A DNA stretch of 62,427 nucleotides from assembly GCA_051867875.1 (NCBI GenBank), contig JBJDZG010000015.1, forward strand, positions 1 through 62,427, written 5' to 3'. Made by a program: the position numbers and the translations under genes. Below are positions 35,228 to 42,790 of the stretch, in pieces; positions within the stretch are counted from its first letter, which is position 1; the number at the start of each line of letters is the position of its first letter. The stretch comes from RGIG4608 sp051867875. Lineage in GTDB: Bacteria > Bacillota > Clostridia > Oscillospirales > CAG-272. Under the pieces are notes generated by a model. That model was not told the DNA's origin. It saw only the letters and a list, made by a program, of their open reading frames with translations, and did not search any database.

Positions 35228-36839
35228 TGGAATAACCCCCGTCAACTATGGCTTTTGCGATAATATCGGCGTACTCTTCGCATTTTTCTTCGCTCTCGCA
35301 CTCAACCATTACGCGAATAACGGGCTCGGTTCCGCTCGGACGGAGAAGAACTCTTCCGCATCCCGCGATGAGCTTTTCGACCTCGTCAAGGCTTGCCCTG
35401 ACGCCCTCATCGTTCATAGCGCCGTCCTTGTCGTCAACCTTGACGTTCTTCATATACTGAGGATATAGCTTTACCTCTTCCACAAGCTCGGAGAGCTTGC
35501 GCTTTGAGTCGCAAAATTCCTCTGCTACCATTATAGCGGTAAGGATTCCGTCGCCGGTAGTGGCATATTTCTTCATTATAATATGTCCCGACTGCTCGCC
35601 GCCGAGCGAGAAGCCTCGCTCCTGCATACATTCATAAACGAAGCGGTCGCCGACCTTCGTTTGAACGCAACGGATTCCCGCTTTATTAAGACTTGAAACA
35701 AATCCGCTGTTCGACATAACCGTTGCAACTACGGTGTTGTCGTTGAGCATACCGCGCTTTTTGAGTCTGTTTGCGAGCAAATACATAATCTTGTCGCCGT
35801 CAACGACGTTTCCGTTTTCATCGACCGCAAGGCATCTGTCCGCGTCGCCGTCGAAAGAAAATCCCATATCGAGATGATTTTCACGAACGAGCTTTACGAG
35901 GTTTTCGATATGCGTTGAGCCACAGCCGAGATTTACGTTTAGTCCGTCGGGCGCGTCGCCGACGACGTAGAGCTGAGCTCCGAGAGCTCCGAAAACGGAG
36001 CGCGCTATCGACCAGGACGCGCCGTTGGCGCAGTCAAGACCGATTTTCATATTTTTATAGGAATTGGACGCAAGGGAAATGAGGTAACCGATATATCTGT
36101 TCCTGCCGCTGACGTGGTCGTGAATACAGCCTATTCTGTCGCCGGTGGCGAGCGGGATATCGTCGCCGTCGATGCCGAGAAAGGCGATATTTCCGTCGAG
36201 ATACGCCTCGATAAGAGTAGTAGTTTCGTCGTCGAGCTTCTCGCCGAAGCTGTTGATAACCTTAATTCCGTTGTCGTGGAACGGATTGTGCGAGGCGGTA
36301 ATCATGATACCGCAGTCAAAGCCGTCCATTCTCGTGACATAGGAAACGCTGGGCGTCGTGGTAACGTGGAGCATATACGCGTCAGCACCCGAGGTAGCAA
36401 TACCAGAGGCGATGGCGTATTCAAGCATGTAGCTTGAACGGCGCGTGTCCTTACCGATGACTATTCGCGCGCGCCTTGAGTTTCTCTCGTTCTGGGGAAG
36501 GTGAAACGAATAGTACCAGCCGAGGAATCTGCCGACCTTGAAGGCCTGCGCCGAGGTGAGCGTGACATTAGCCTCGCCCCTGAAGCCGTCCGTGCCGAAA
36601 TACTTACCCGAAACGGGCATAGAAACGGCGCTTTTGATATCAACATTATCACGAAGAAGCATATCACACGAAATTTTGAACATATCCGAGAGCAAAATGA
36701 GCTTTTCGGGCTGGGGATAAGCCTGGTCCATCTCCCATTTGGAAACGGACTGACGGGAAACACCGAGCGCGTCGGCGAGTTTTTCCTGGGACATGCTCGA
36801 AGCAGTCCTCAGGTGAGTTATTTTTTGACCCAAAGTCAT
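35220..36839 (-). CDS. glmM: XRE helix-turn-helix fused to phosphoglucosamine mutase (GlmM-like)
   Basis: This 539-residue protein is an unusual fusion. Residues 1-66 form an XRE-type helix-turn-helix (SQEKLADALGVSRQSVSKWE). From about 75 on comes a full alpha-D-phosphohexomutase: GTDGFRGEAN, the phosphoserine loop TASHNPFHDNGIKV, metal loop FDGDADRC, sugar loop GGEQSGH and phosphate loop RPSGTEPVIRVM. The GTDGFRG start and length match GlmM (GlcN-6-P to GlcN-1-P). The HTH suggests that the enzyme, or its metabolite-bound state, acts as a DNA-binding regulator. The gene is followed by a GlmU-like acyltransferase. Confidence 0.9.
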   Translation of the reverse strand: MTLGQKITHLRTASSMSQEKLADALGVSRQSVSKWEMDQAYPQPEKLILLSDMFKISCDMLLRDNVDIKSAVSMPVSGKYFGTDGFRGEANVTLTSAQAFKVGRFLGWYYSFHLPQNERNSRRARIVIGKDTRRSSYMLEYAIASGIATSGADAYMLHVTTTPSVSYVTRMDGFDCGIMITASHNPFHDNGIKVINSFGEKLDDETTTLIEAYLDGNIAFLGIDGDDIPLATGDRIGCIHDHVSGRNRYIGYLISLASNSYKNMKIGLDCANGASWSIARSVFGALGAQLYVVGDAPDGLNVNLGCGSTHIENLVKLVRENHLDMGFSFDGDADRCLAVDENGNVVDGDKIMYLLANRLKKRGMLNDNTVVATVMSNSGFVSSLNKAGIRCVQTKVGDRFVYECMQERGFSLGGEQSGHIIMKKYATTGDGILTAIMVAEEFCDSKRKLSELVEEVKLYPQYMKNVKVDDKDGAMNDEGVRASLDEVEKLIAGCGRVLLRPSGTEPVIRVMVECESEEKCEEYADIIAKAIVDGGYSNV

Positions 36840-36880
36840 AACGAATCCTCCTTATGTAAAAAATCACTTTGTCTATATAT

Positions 36881-36909
36881 AATATATCAAACTTATTGGA
36901 AAAATTCAA
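36881..36909 (-). promoter_or_regulatory. Promoter of the XRE-GlmM fusion gene
   Basis: Minus strand: TTGAAT (36904-36909), 17-nt spacer, TATATT (36881-36886). Confidence 0.7.
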
Positions 36910-36920
36910 CCCATTTGGGT
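36909..36920. promoter_or_regulatory. Palindrome at the -35 box, possible XRE-GlmM operator
   Basis: ACCCATTTGGGT has 5-bp arms around TT and abuts the -35 box of the XRE-GlmM promoter. Its place suits an autoregulatory operator for the XRE domain; this is inference. Confidence 0.4.
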
Positions 36921-36939
36921 AAAATTTTTAACTTTTTTC

Positions 36940-36954
36940 GCAACTTTCGGTTGC
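36940..36954. promoter_or_regulatory. Inverted repeat GCAAC-5-GTTGC upstream of the XRE-GlmM gene
   Basis: The same 5+5+5 arrangement (GCAAC, TTT plus two bases, GTTGC) recurs at 49006-49020, also a short distance upstream of a promoter. Confidence 0.35.
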
Positions 36955-37043
36955 AAATTTTCCATTATTAGTAATAAATGCCTATTTTTCAACATATTTC
37001 CGCGCAAAAGACGCACCTAATGGTAGATTTTTTTCAATTATAG

Positions 37044-37072
37044 TTGACATTTAAGTCAAGATATGCTATAAT
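37044..37072 (+). promoter_or_regulatory. Strong extended -10 promoter of the pilin-like operon
   Basis: TTGACA (37044-37049), 17-nt spacer, TATAAT (37067-37072), with TGC directly before the -10 box (extended -10). Transcription should start near 37079, just inside the leader hairpin. Confidence 0.88.
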
Positions 37073-37074
37073 GT

Positions 37075-37176
37075 AGCAACACAAGAATTGAAAACTGCTT
37101 CACCCCCCGCTTTCGTGCGCGCGGGCGCGCGATGCGGTGCCGATTACAGTCGGTTTTCAATCAGACTTGTGTTGCT
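37075..37176 (+). ncRNA. GC-rich structured leader or small RNA upstream of the giant pilin gene
   Basis: An 11-bp helix (37075-37085 with 37166-37176) stacks on a 9-bp helix (37087-37095 with 37153-37161), both perfect. The apical part contains further GC-rich pairing (CCGC/GCGG, alternating CG). It begins at the predicted transcription start. A further 170 nt of G+C-rich sequence follows before the pilin ATG. In an A+T-rich neighbourhood this strongly suggests a functional RNA. I do not recognise the class; c-di-GMP, lysine and T-box signatures are absent. Confidence 0.6.
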
Positions 37177-37352
37177 AAACTCAAAAGGACAAGGGAGCAG
37201 GGAAGACGGGTTGTCGGTTCTGCGCGCAGGCACTATAATTTTTTCCCTCAGCCACGTGCAAGAGCGTCGGGTAATCCACTCACCGCGCACCGAGTCCGAA
37301 AATATTTTATCTTTATTGAACGGCGTATGCCGAGAAAAGGAGATTGTTTATT

Positions 37353-40300
37353 ATGAAATCAAACAAAAAACGCGGTTTTACCCTCGTTGAACTGCTCGTA
37401 GTAATTGCTATACTTGCAATTCTTGCAACAGTTTCAGTCGTCGGTTACACTTCGTTCATTGAGCGCGCTTCCGTCTCAAACGACGAAAACGTAGCGACTC
37501 AGCTCAATCAGTTTTTGATAGCACTCAAAGCTGACTCAAACAGCGAGTATTATGGTGAAGATATTACACCCGAAAATGCGCGCGAAATCTTAAACCATGT
37601 TCTCAAGGAAAGCGGACTTGGCGAGCTTGAGCCTCAGTCTGCACAGTATGGATATCACTTTTATTTCGACCTTAAAGAAGGAAAGGTTGTACTTAGCCGT
37701 GATGCCATAAATGAGGTTTCTCTTGCAATGCACATTATAAGAGGATTCAGAGCAAATGCTCTCACTTATAATGTTTCCGATAATCCCGCTACTTGTTTTA
37801 CAAATACTGATGATACATTTGCGGATTATAATGGTATCAGATACGTGTTCCTTGACACTGCGGGTTCAGAACTTGCCGAACTCGTTAATTTGTTCTATGG
37901 TGTAAACACAGCAGAGGATTTCGCAAGATTGCAGGAATTGGCAAGCGGTACGCTTTTGGACGGTAAGAGCATTCCCGCTTTGAATGCCCTTGTTAACAAG
38001 AGTATTTTTGTAGGTTCTGCAGGTTCTTTCATGACTAACACAGCAGACGAAAAGACATTGTTCTTTGGAACAGTAGCTACCGAGTATAAGTATAATGGAA
38101 ATACAGAAGTTCCTGCTTTTGAGGTTCCTACGTCCGGTGTAATGAATGTTCCTTCAACGATTAAATTCTTAACTGAAAACAGCTTGAACTTTACTTCAAA
38201 TGAGTATGTTCAGGGTAATGCACCTTACACAACAGTTCTTCACTTTGAATTGACTCTTGATAAGATTGCAGAAAAGGCTGACCCTTCATTTACTAATGTA
38301 GTATTTACATTGGCTGACGGTGTTCAGTATGCTTGCGTAGGAAATGAAATTATCCGCGTAGAGGACGGAGTAGTAGTAAAAACTATTGCACCCAAGAATC
38401 CCGTTGCAAGCTTTGATTTCAAGGCTGATGATACTGACGTGGCTAATAAAGTATACAACTATTTGTCCGACGAGCAATCTAATGTGGTTTATATCGCATG
38501 GGATAAGGGTACTTTTAAAGTCGAAGCAACAAAGCTTGTAGGCGAACATGATGATATTTACGGCGCTGTTTCCTCTTACAATATTGAATGGGATGTTCAT
38601 TCAGATTCATCAAGCTATGTACAGGTTGTAAACAAAGCAACTGGTGAATTCAAGTTTATAGGCTCTGCTCCCAATGTCGTTAATGATGAGTGTATAGTCA
38701 AGATTGTCGCTAAAGATACTATTAGTGCTACAGAAGAAACATTTGAAATAAAAATTGTTCGTGTAAAAGGTGCGACATTTGCTTATGATGGAAAAGGATT
38801 TGCCACAACTAACACATTGCTTTTTGGCGAAGGTAGCAAAGATAGCTATACAATCACAGCTACACCTTCTCGTACATATGCTACAATTACCGAAATAACA
38901 CTTGACAACGCTATAAGCATTACGCCTGTAGTTGTCGAGGGTAAAGATAATGTGTTTGCTCCTGAAGGTGATTTGCTTAAGCTTAACGGAGAAGCAGACG
39001 GTACTCAGTCAATAACAATTACTGTTGGTGAATATACCAGTGAACCTTTTAGCGTTACCGTATACAATGCAGATTCTCTTGTGGCAGTTAAGAACAACAG
39101 TAATCTTATTGTTGTTGGTGATGACAACGCGATCACTGTTGGAGATTTGTTGAAACTCAACCCAGGAAAAACAATGCCTGAAGGTGCACAGGTTTGGATT
39201 TTGAAAGAACTTGGAGATAGTAACTTTGGAAACATGAATGCATATTTCGAATCCGAATATGTTTCCAATGGCAAAATCCCAGTAAATACATCAGATTGGA
39301 CTGCTACCGAAATTCAGTTTACAGGAAATGGTGGCAAAGCAATAGTTACTGTTGTTGCACCTGATGGTGAGGGTAACTATATTCGTATTGCTGATAATCA
39401 TGAAGTTACGATTGTTGACGGTAAGAACGTAAGAGATTATAGCGAATTTGCTTCCGACGTAAATAATGTTCTTGTATCCCATATAACTAAAGCTTATGAT
39501 GATCCTGTACTTTCATTTGGAGCAGTTACTGTTTACGGTAACGGATTTACTCTTGATATGAGACAGCACAACCATCAGGGCCAACCAACCGGTGAATCAT
39601 GGACTGGTGACCTCGGTACATATGATCATTACATTACGGATGAAGCATTCATTACACTCAATGGATCAACTCTTAATAATCTTAAGGTTGTCGGAGAAGT
39701 TTATAAGTCAAGTGACTTTATGTATCAGGATCCAACAACATTTGCTTATGGCGCTTCTCTTGTAAAGGCAACTAATAGTAATATCATTAATTGCTATCTT
39801 TCCAATACGCGTTCACCTCTTGTAACATATGGAGCAGTTACAGTTCAGGATACAATACTCTTTGGCGGTAACTTTGCAAATATTGACGTTAGAGATGGGG
39901 CTACACTTACTCTTAAGGGTAACATTACAACCGTTAACCAGATAATTGCGGGTGTTACTGACGATACTATTGGATTTGGTATTTTGGTTGATTTGTTTGC
40001 TGACTATGAAACAACCTCTATTGTTATTGATAACGATGGAGACGATAAGTGTACTTTGAGACAGTACAACTACGTTTCACAGAATGACAGATCTAAAATG
40101 CCTATCGTTACGTATCAAGCATACGGACAGGATGTAAATATCATTATTAGCAATAAACTTAATAAGATATTTACTGATACAACTGGTGTTTATGATTCGG
40201 TTGTGTATAAAGATGCAAACGGAATAAAGTATCTTAATGCAACAATCGCATTTGCAAACGGATTGCGTGTATTAATGAACGGTTCAGACAGTACTTCAGC

Positions 40301-40541
40301 TTCTGGAGCAAAAACCGGTAATGGTCAGCAAATCACCGGACTTACTGGATATGAAATGAAGACAGTTGTTTCTCACCGTGAAAAGTCAGTTAATCTTGGA
40401 TGTACTACGGCTACCGTAACAATGGATGCAACCATATTCTTATGGACACCTACCGCTGATGTTAATACAAATAGCGGAGAGAACTTTAATAATACAGTTC
40501 CCGAGAATTGCTTGCCCGGTTACTATATTCCTGCAAACTAA
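37353..40541 (+). CDS. Giant pilin-like surface protein with class III/type IV prepilin N-terminus
   Basis: This 1,062-residue protein begins with a short basic leader and RGFTLVELLVVIAILAI, the prepilin peptidase motif (cleavage after Gly, then Phe, Glu at +5). The ATG lies at suitable distance from AAAAGGAG; an upstream TTG at 37344 is too close to it. Ordinary pilins have 120-200 residues; this has about 900 more. After the first pilin-like 100 residues come beta-rich segments (Ig-like, about 400-760) and a probable right-handed beta-helix (about 820-1000, repeated short Gly/Asn/Val strands). It should be anchored in the membrane or a pseudopilus and display a large extracellular domain. 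It is A+T-rich. Confidence 0.82.
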   Translation: MKSNKKRGFTLVELLVVIAILAILATVSVVGYTSFIERASVSNDENVATQLNQFLIALKADSNSEYYGEDITPENAREILNHVLKESGLGELEPQSAQYGYHFYFDLKEGKVVLSRDAINEVSLAMHIIRGFRANALTYNVSDNPATCFTNTDDTFADYNGIRYVFLDTAGSELAELVNLFYGVNTAEDFARLQELASGTLLDGKSIPALNALVNKSIFVGSAGSFMTNTADEKTLFFGTVATEYKYNGNTEVPAFEVPTSGVMNVPSTIKFLTENSLNFTSNEYVQGNAPYTTVLHFELTLDKIAEKADPSFTNVVFTLADGVQYACVGNEIIRVEDGVVVKTIAPKNPVASFDFKADDTDVANKVYNYLSDEQSNVVYIAWDKGTFKVEATKLVGEHDDIYGAVSSYNIEWDVHSDSSSYVQVVNKATGEFKFIGSAPNVVNDECIVKIVAKDTISATEETFEIKIVRVKGATFAYDGKGFATTNTLLFGEGSKDSYTITATPSRTYATITEITLDNAISITPVVVEGKDNVFAPEGDLLKLNGEADGTQSITITVGEYTSEPFSVTVYNADSLVAVKNNSNLIVVGDDNAITVGDLLKLNPGKTMPEGAQVWILKELGDSNFGNMNAYFESEYVSNGKIPVNTSDWTATEIQFTGNGGKAIVTVVAPDGEGNYIRIADNHEVTIVDGKNVRDYSEFASDVNNVLVSHITKAYDDPVLSFGAVTVYGNGFTLDMRQHNHQGQPTGESWTGDLGTYDHYITDEAFITLNGSTLNNLKVVGEVYKSSDFMYQDPTTFAYGASLVKATNSNIINCYLSNTRSPLVTYGAVTVQDTILFGGNFANIDVRDGATLTLKGNITTVNQIIAGVTDDTIGFGILVDLFADYETTSIVIDNDGDDKCTLRQYNYVSQNDRSKMPIVTYQAYGQDVNIIISNKLNKIFTDTTGVYDSVVYKDANGIKYLNATIAFANGLRVLMNGSDSTSASGAKTGNGQQITGLTGYEMKTVVSHREKSVNLGCTTATVTMDATIFLWTPTADVNTNSGENFNNTVPENCLPGYYIPAN

Positions 40542-40554
40542 ATAGTTAAATACG

Positions 40555-41202
40555 ATGAAACTGAATAATAGAAAGAATAAATTAATAATCACTTTGTGTG
40601 TTGTATTAGGCATTTTACTGGTGGTCATTATTGCCGGATTGGTGATTTTATCTGCAATAAATGCTCCAACGCAGTCTAATCCTCAAGATATCCGTAGTAT
40701 TAATATAAGTGCTTTGCCATCAAAAGTGGAATATTATATTGGAGAATCTTTTGATCCTACAGGCATGCAGATTCAAGTTATCACTAATGATATGGCATAT
40801 ACTCGCTTAGTTGACTCCCCTCAGCTTACGTTCAGTGGATTTGATAGTACAGTAGCTACTGAATCCCAAGTGATTACCGTTTCTTATAAAGGATTTACTA
40901 CAGTTTTTACAATTGTAATTAAAGAGTTTATTGAAACTGATCCCGAACTTGCTTATATTGAGGTTCAAAATTTCAAGAATACATATACATTTGATGAATG
41001 GAACAAAAATGGACCTGATAAAAAAGGGGCTACTATCAAATGTGTATACACGGATGGTAGCGTCTCAGAAGTTCCGTTAGAGTATTCTTATATTTTGGGT
41101 GCAACAAAACTTGATGAGCCTGGAACAACCACAATTATAATAAAGTATAGTGATCGTGGAGTGTCAAAAGAACAAACCGTTACGATTACAATTACCGAAT
41201 AA
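40555..41202 (+). CDS. Membrane-anchored protein with two Ig-like (Big_3-type) domains
   Basis: This 215-residue protein has a basic N-terminus, one transmembrane helix (about 10-33) and an extracellular part of two bacterial Ig-like domains (about 45-125 and 130-215). Each carries the repeat pattern of KVEYYIGESFDPTGMQ, with Tyr/Phe-rich strands and a V-T-V-T/I end. It lies 13 bp after the giant pilin-like gene and shares its A+T-rich codon use, so I infer a partner in the same surface structure. Confidence 0.75.
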   Translation: MKLNNRKNKLIITLCVVLGILLVVIIAGLVILSAINAPTQSNPQDIRSINISALPSKVEYYIGESFDPTGMQIQVITNDMAYTRLVDSPQLTFSGFDSTVATESQVITVSYKGFTTVFTIVIKEFIETDPELAYIEVQNFKNTYTFDEWNKNGPDKKGATIKCVYTDGSVSEVPLEYSYILGATKLDEPGTTTIIIKYSDRGVSKEQTVTITITE

Positions 41203-41207
41203 TTGCT

Positions 41208-41855
41208 ATGGGTGAAAAGTTAATTTTTATAGCAATCGGAACAGCGGCAATGCTCGTATTGTCGCTGCTCCGAAGAAAAAAATATCAGTTGGAATTATGG
41301 AAAGCAATAGTTACTCCATTTGTATTAACTTTTTTTGGAGTAATTGGAACTTTGCTTATGTTTTTCATTGAAACCGGTCGATGGGGAGGAATATCTTTTT
41401 ACGGCTCTGTCTTTATGATTCCCGTAGGACTCCTACTATATAGCTTGATAATAAAAGAAAAGTACACATCTATATTAGATTTTTCAGTAACGCAAATTTG
41501 TGCGATGCTTGCATCAATGAAAATATTGTGTTTGAAAAGCGGTTGTTGCTACGGTGCTATATTATTTGATGGCTTTCGGTTTCCAAGTCAAATTGCCGAA
41601 ATGTCCGCAAGTCTATGCATTATGGCGTTATTCCTTTATTTTGAGAAAAAAGAAAAGTATCGAGGTATCTATTATCCATTATATCTTGTGATTTACGGTA
41701 CTGTAAGATTTGTATTGAACTTTTTCAGAGGAGGACTTTCTCCGTTAGTGTGGATTTTACCTGCCGGTCATTTTTGGTCTATTGTTGCTATAATTATTGG
41801 GATAATGTGGTTGTTATTAGAACAAATTAATGAAGAAAAAACAAGTGATAATTAA
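41208..41855 (+). CDS. Lgt-like membrane protein (diverged prolipoprotein diacylglyceryl transferase family)
   Basis: This 215-residue protein has about six membrane helices. GGISFYG near residue 61 corresponds to the GG-FHG loop of Lgt, but with Tyr where a His is usual. LKSGCCYG (about 107) corresponds to the loop RIGNF-x-G-x-xG in a form (GCCYG) seen in some Clostridial Lgt-like proteins. YGTVRFVLNFFRGG resembles the C-terminal RF-x-EF-R region with Asn in place of Glu. A normal Lgt is about 260-300 residues. It is likely a diverged paralogue, possibly modifying the neighbouring surface proteins. Confidence 0.6.
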   Translation: MGEKLIFIAIGTAAMLVLSLLRRKKYQLELWKAIVTPFVLTFFGVIGTLLMFFIETGRWGGISFYGSVFMIPVGLLLYSLIIKEKYTSILDFSVTQICAMLASMKILCLKSGCCYGAILFDGFRFPSQIAEMSASLCIMALFLYFEKKEKYRGIYYPLYLVIYGTVRFVLNFFRGGLSPLVWILPAGHFWSIVAIIIGIMWLLLEQINEEKTSDN

Positions 41856-41873
41856 CCGAATAGACAAACAATT

Positions 41874-41900
41874 AAAGGAGAGCTTCGGCTCTCCTTTTCT
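41874..41900 (+). terminator. Rho-independent terminator of the pilin-like operon
   Basis: A perfect 10-bp stem AAAGGAGAGC/GCTCTCCTTT with TTCG loop and T-run. Confidence 0.9.
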
Positions 41901-41957
41901 TGCGCTTGAAAAATGCGGGGCGGGGAAAGTGGAGATATTCTTTTTTTGAAAAAGCAC

Positions 41958-41986
41958 TTGACAAACCGTCTTGATTGTGGTATATT
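41958..41986 (+). promoter_or_regulatory. Promoter of tRNA-Pro
   Basis: TTGACA (41958-41963), 17-nt spacer, TATATT (41981-41986), 16 nt before the tRNA. Confidence 0.8.
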
Positions 41987-42001
41987 TTATAGGTATGGCG
42001 A

Positions 42002-42077
42002 CGAGGTGTAGCGCAGGTGGTAGCGCGCCAGTTTCGGGTACTGGAGGCCGCGAGTTCGAGTCCCGCCACTTCGACCA
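42002..42077 (+). tRNA. tRNA-Pro (CGG anticodon)
   Basis: A cloverleaf can be drawn. Acceptor CGAGGTG pairs with CACTTCG (one G-U), the D stem is GCGC/GCGC, and the anticodon stem is CCAGT/ACTGG with loop TTCGGGT, giving anticodon CGG. The T arm is GCGAG-TTCGAGT-CCCGC with one A-C mismatch. The 3' CCA is encoded. The A-C mismatch in the T stem is slightly unusual. Confidence 0.88.
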
Positions 42078-42113
42078 AAAAAGATGGGAGAGCGTTGCTC
42101 TCCCATCTTTTTT
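42078..42113 (+). terminator. Rho-independent terminator after tRNA-Pro
   Basis: A stem AAGATGGGAGAGC/GCTCTCCCATCTT with GTT loop and T-run. Nearly the same hairpin ends each unit of the tandem repeat that follows. Confidence 0.9.
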
Positions 42114-42285
42114 GCCGTGGTGTCCGATTCGTGCAAGTCCTGCGAAGCAGGAGCGAGTGCGCTTATTCGGCGCAGAGCGCGTCAAGCTCGCTTGTAAGCG
42201 TTAAGACGAATAATTTTGCGTAGCAAAGCCCCCGCCATTCCTACGCCAAAGGGCAGGGAGAGCATAAGCTCTCCCATCTTTTTTT
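42114..42285 (+). repeat. Tandem repeat behind tRNA-Pro, unit 1 (172 bp)
   Basis: This unit and the next are identical except for one substitution (GGTGTCC vs GGTATCC near the start) and one T in the final run. Each contains several small hairpins, a section CCCCGCCATTCCTACGCCA that loosely resembles the 3' end of the adjacent tRNA, and a copy of the tRNA terminator hairpin. There is no credible gene inside. Confidence 0.92.
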
Positions 42286-42456
42286 GCCGTGGTATCCGAT
42301 TCGTGCAAGTCCTGCGAAGCAGGAGCGAGTGCGCTTATTCGGCGCAGAGCGCGTCAAGCTCGCTTGTAAGCGTTAAGACGAATAATTTTGCGTAGCAAAG
42401 CCCCCGCCATTCCTACGCCAAAGGGCAGGGAGAGCATAAGCTCTCCCATCTTTTTT
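42286..42456 (+). repeat. Tandem repeat behind tRNA-Pro, unit 2 (171 bp)
   Basis: Second copy of the unit at 42114-42285, in direct orientation without spacer. It also ends in the terminator hairpin (GGGAGAGCATAAGCTCTCCC, T-run). Confidence 0.92.
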
Positions 42457-42475
42457 ATTTATTTTGAAAAAACAC

Positions 42476-42504
42476 TTGACATGTCGGATTATTTGTGATA
42501 CACT
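42476..42504 (+). promoter_or_regulatory. Promoter of the lysine riboswitch and importer operon
   Basis: TTGACA (42476-42481), 17-nt spacer, TACACT (42499-42504). Confidence 0.72.
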
Positions 42505-42540
42505 GTACGGGTAAATTAAATATCGGATTAAAGAATAGTC

Positions 42541-42758
42541 AGAGGCGCGGTAACGATGAGTAATTTTGCGCGGGTGCTCAAACACCTGTCGCGCAAACCG
42601 AAAGGCAATACCGCCGAAATGGTGCCGATTTTGAGCTCGGCGCTGTTGGGCAAATGGGAAATACCTGTTTGACTGTCGCATTTTTGCGGAGTGCTGCTTT
42701 CGGGTTGTTGATACTTTTTGTTGACGAGGTCGGGGCACTTTGCTCCGGTCTTTTTTTT
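42541..42758 (+). promoter_or_regulatory. Lysine riboswitch with transcription terminator
   Basis: The leader shows the conserved blocks of the lysine (L-box) aptamer in order: AGAGGCGC, then GAGTA, CCGAAAGGC, GCCGAAAT, TTGGGC, GACTGTC and GCGGAGTGCTGC, the last closing P1. A terminator follows the aptamer (42728-42736 pairs with 42742-42750, then eight T). Lysine binding should cause termination. The riboswitch lies 33 bp upstream of an ABC amino-acid importer operon, which identifies lysine as its likely substrate. Confidence 0.9.
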
Positions 42759-42790
42759 GCAAAAATACAAAAAGAAAAGGAAACACAACC

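Noticed and set aside
37075..37352. Cyclic-di-GMP or other known riboswitch upstream of the pilin-like gene
   Set aside because: The conserved aptamer blocks of c-di-GMP-I, lysine, SAM, TPP and cobalamin riboswitches and T-boxes are not present.
41971..42223. Small frames across tRNA-Pro and its terminator
   Set aside because: They run through the tRNA cloverleaf and a terminator hairpin, so they are not protein genes.
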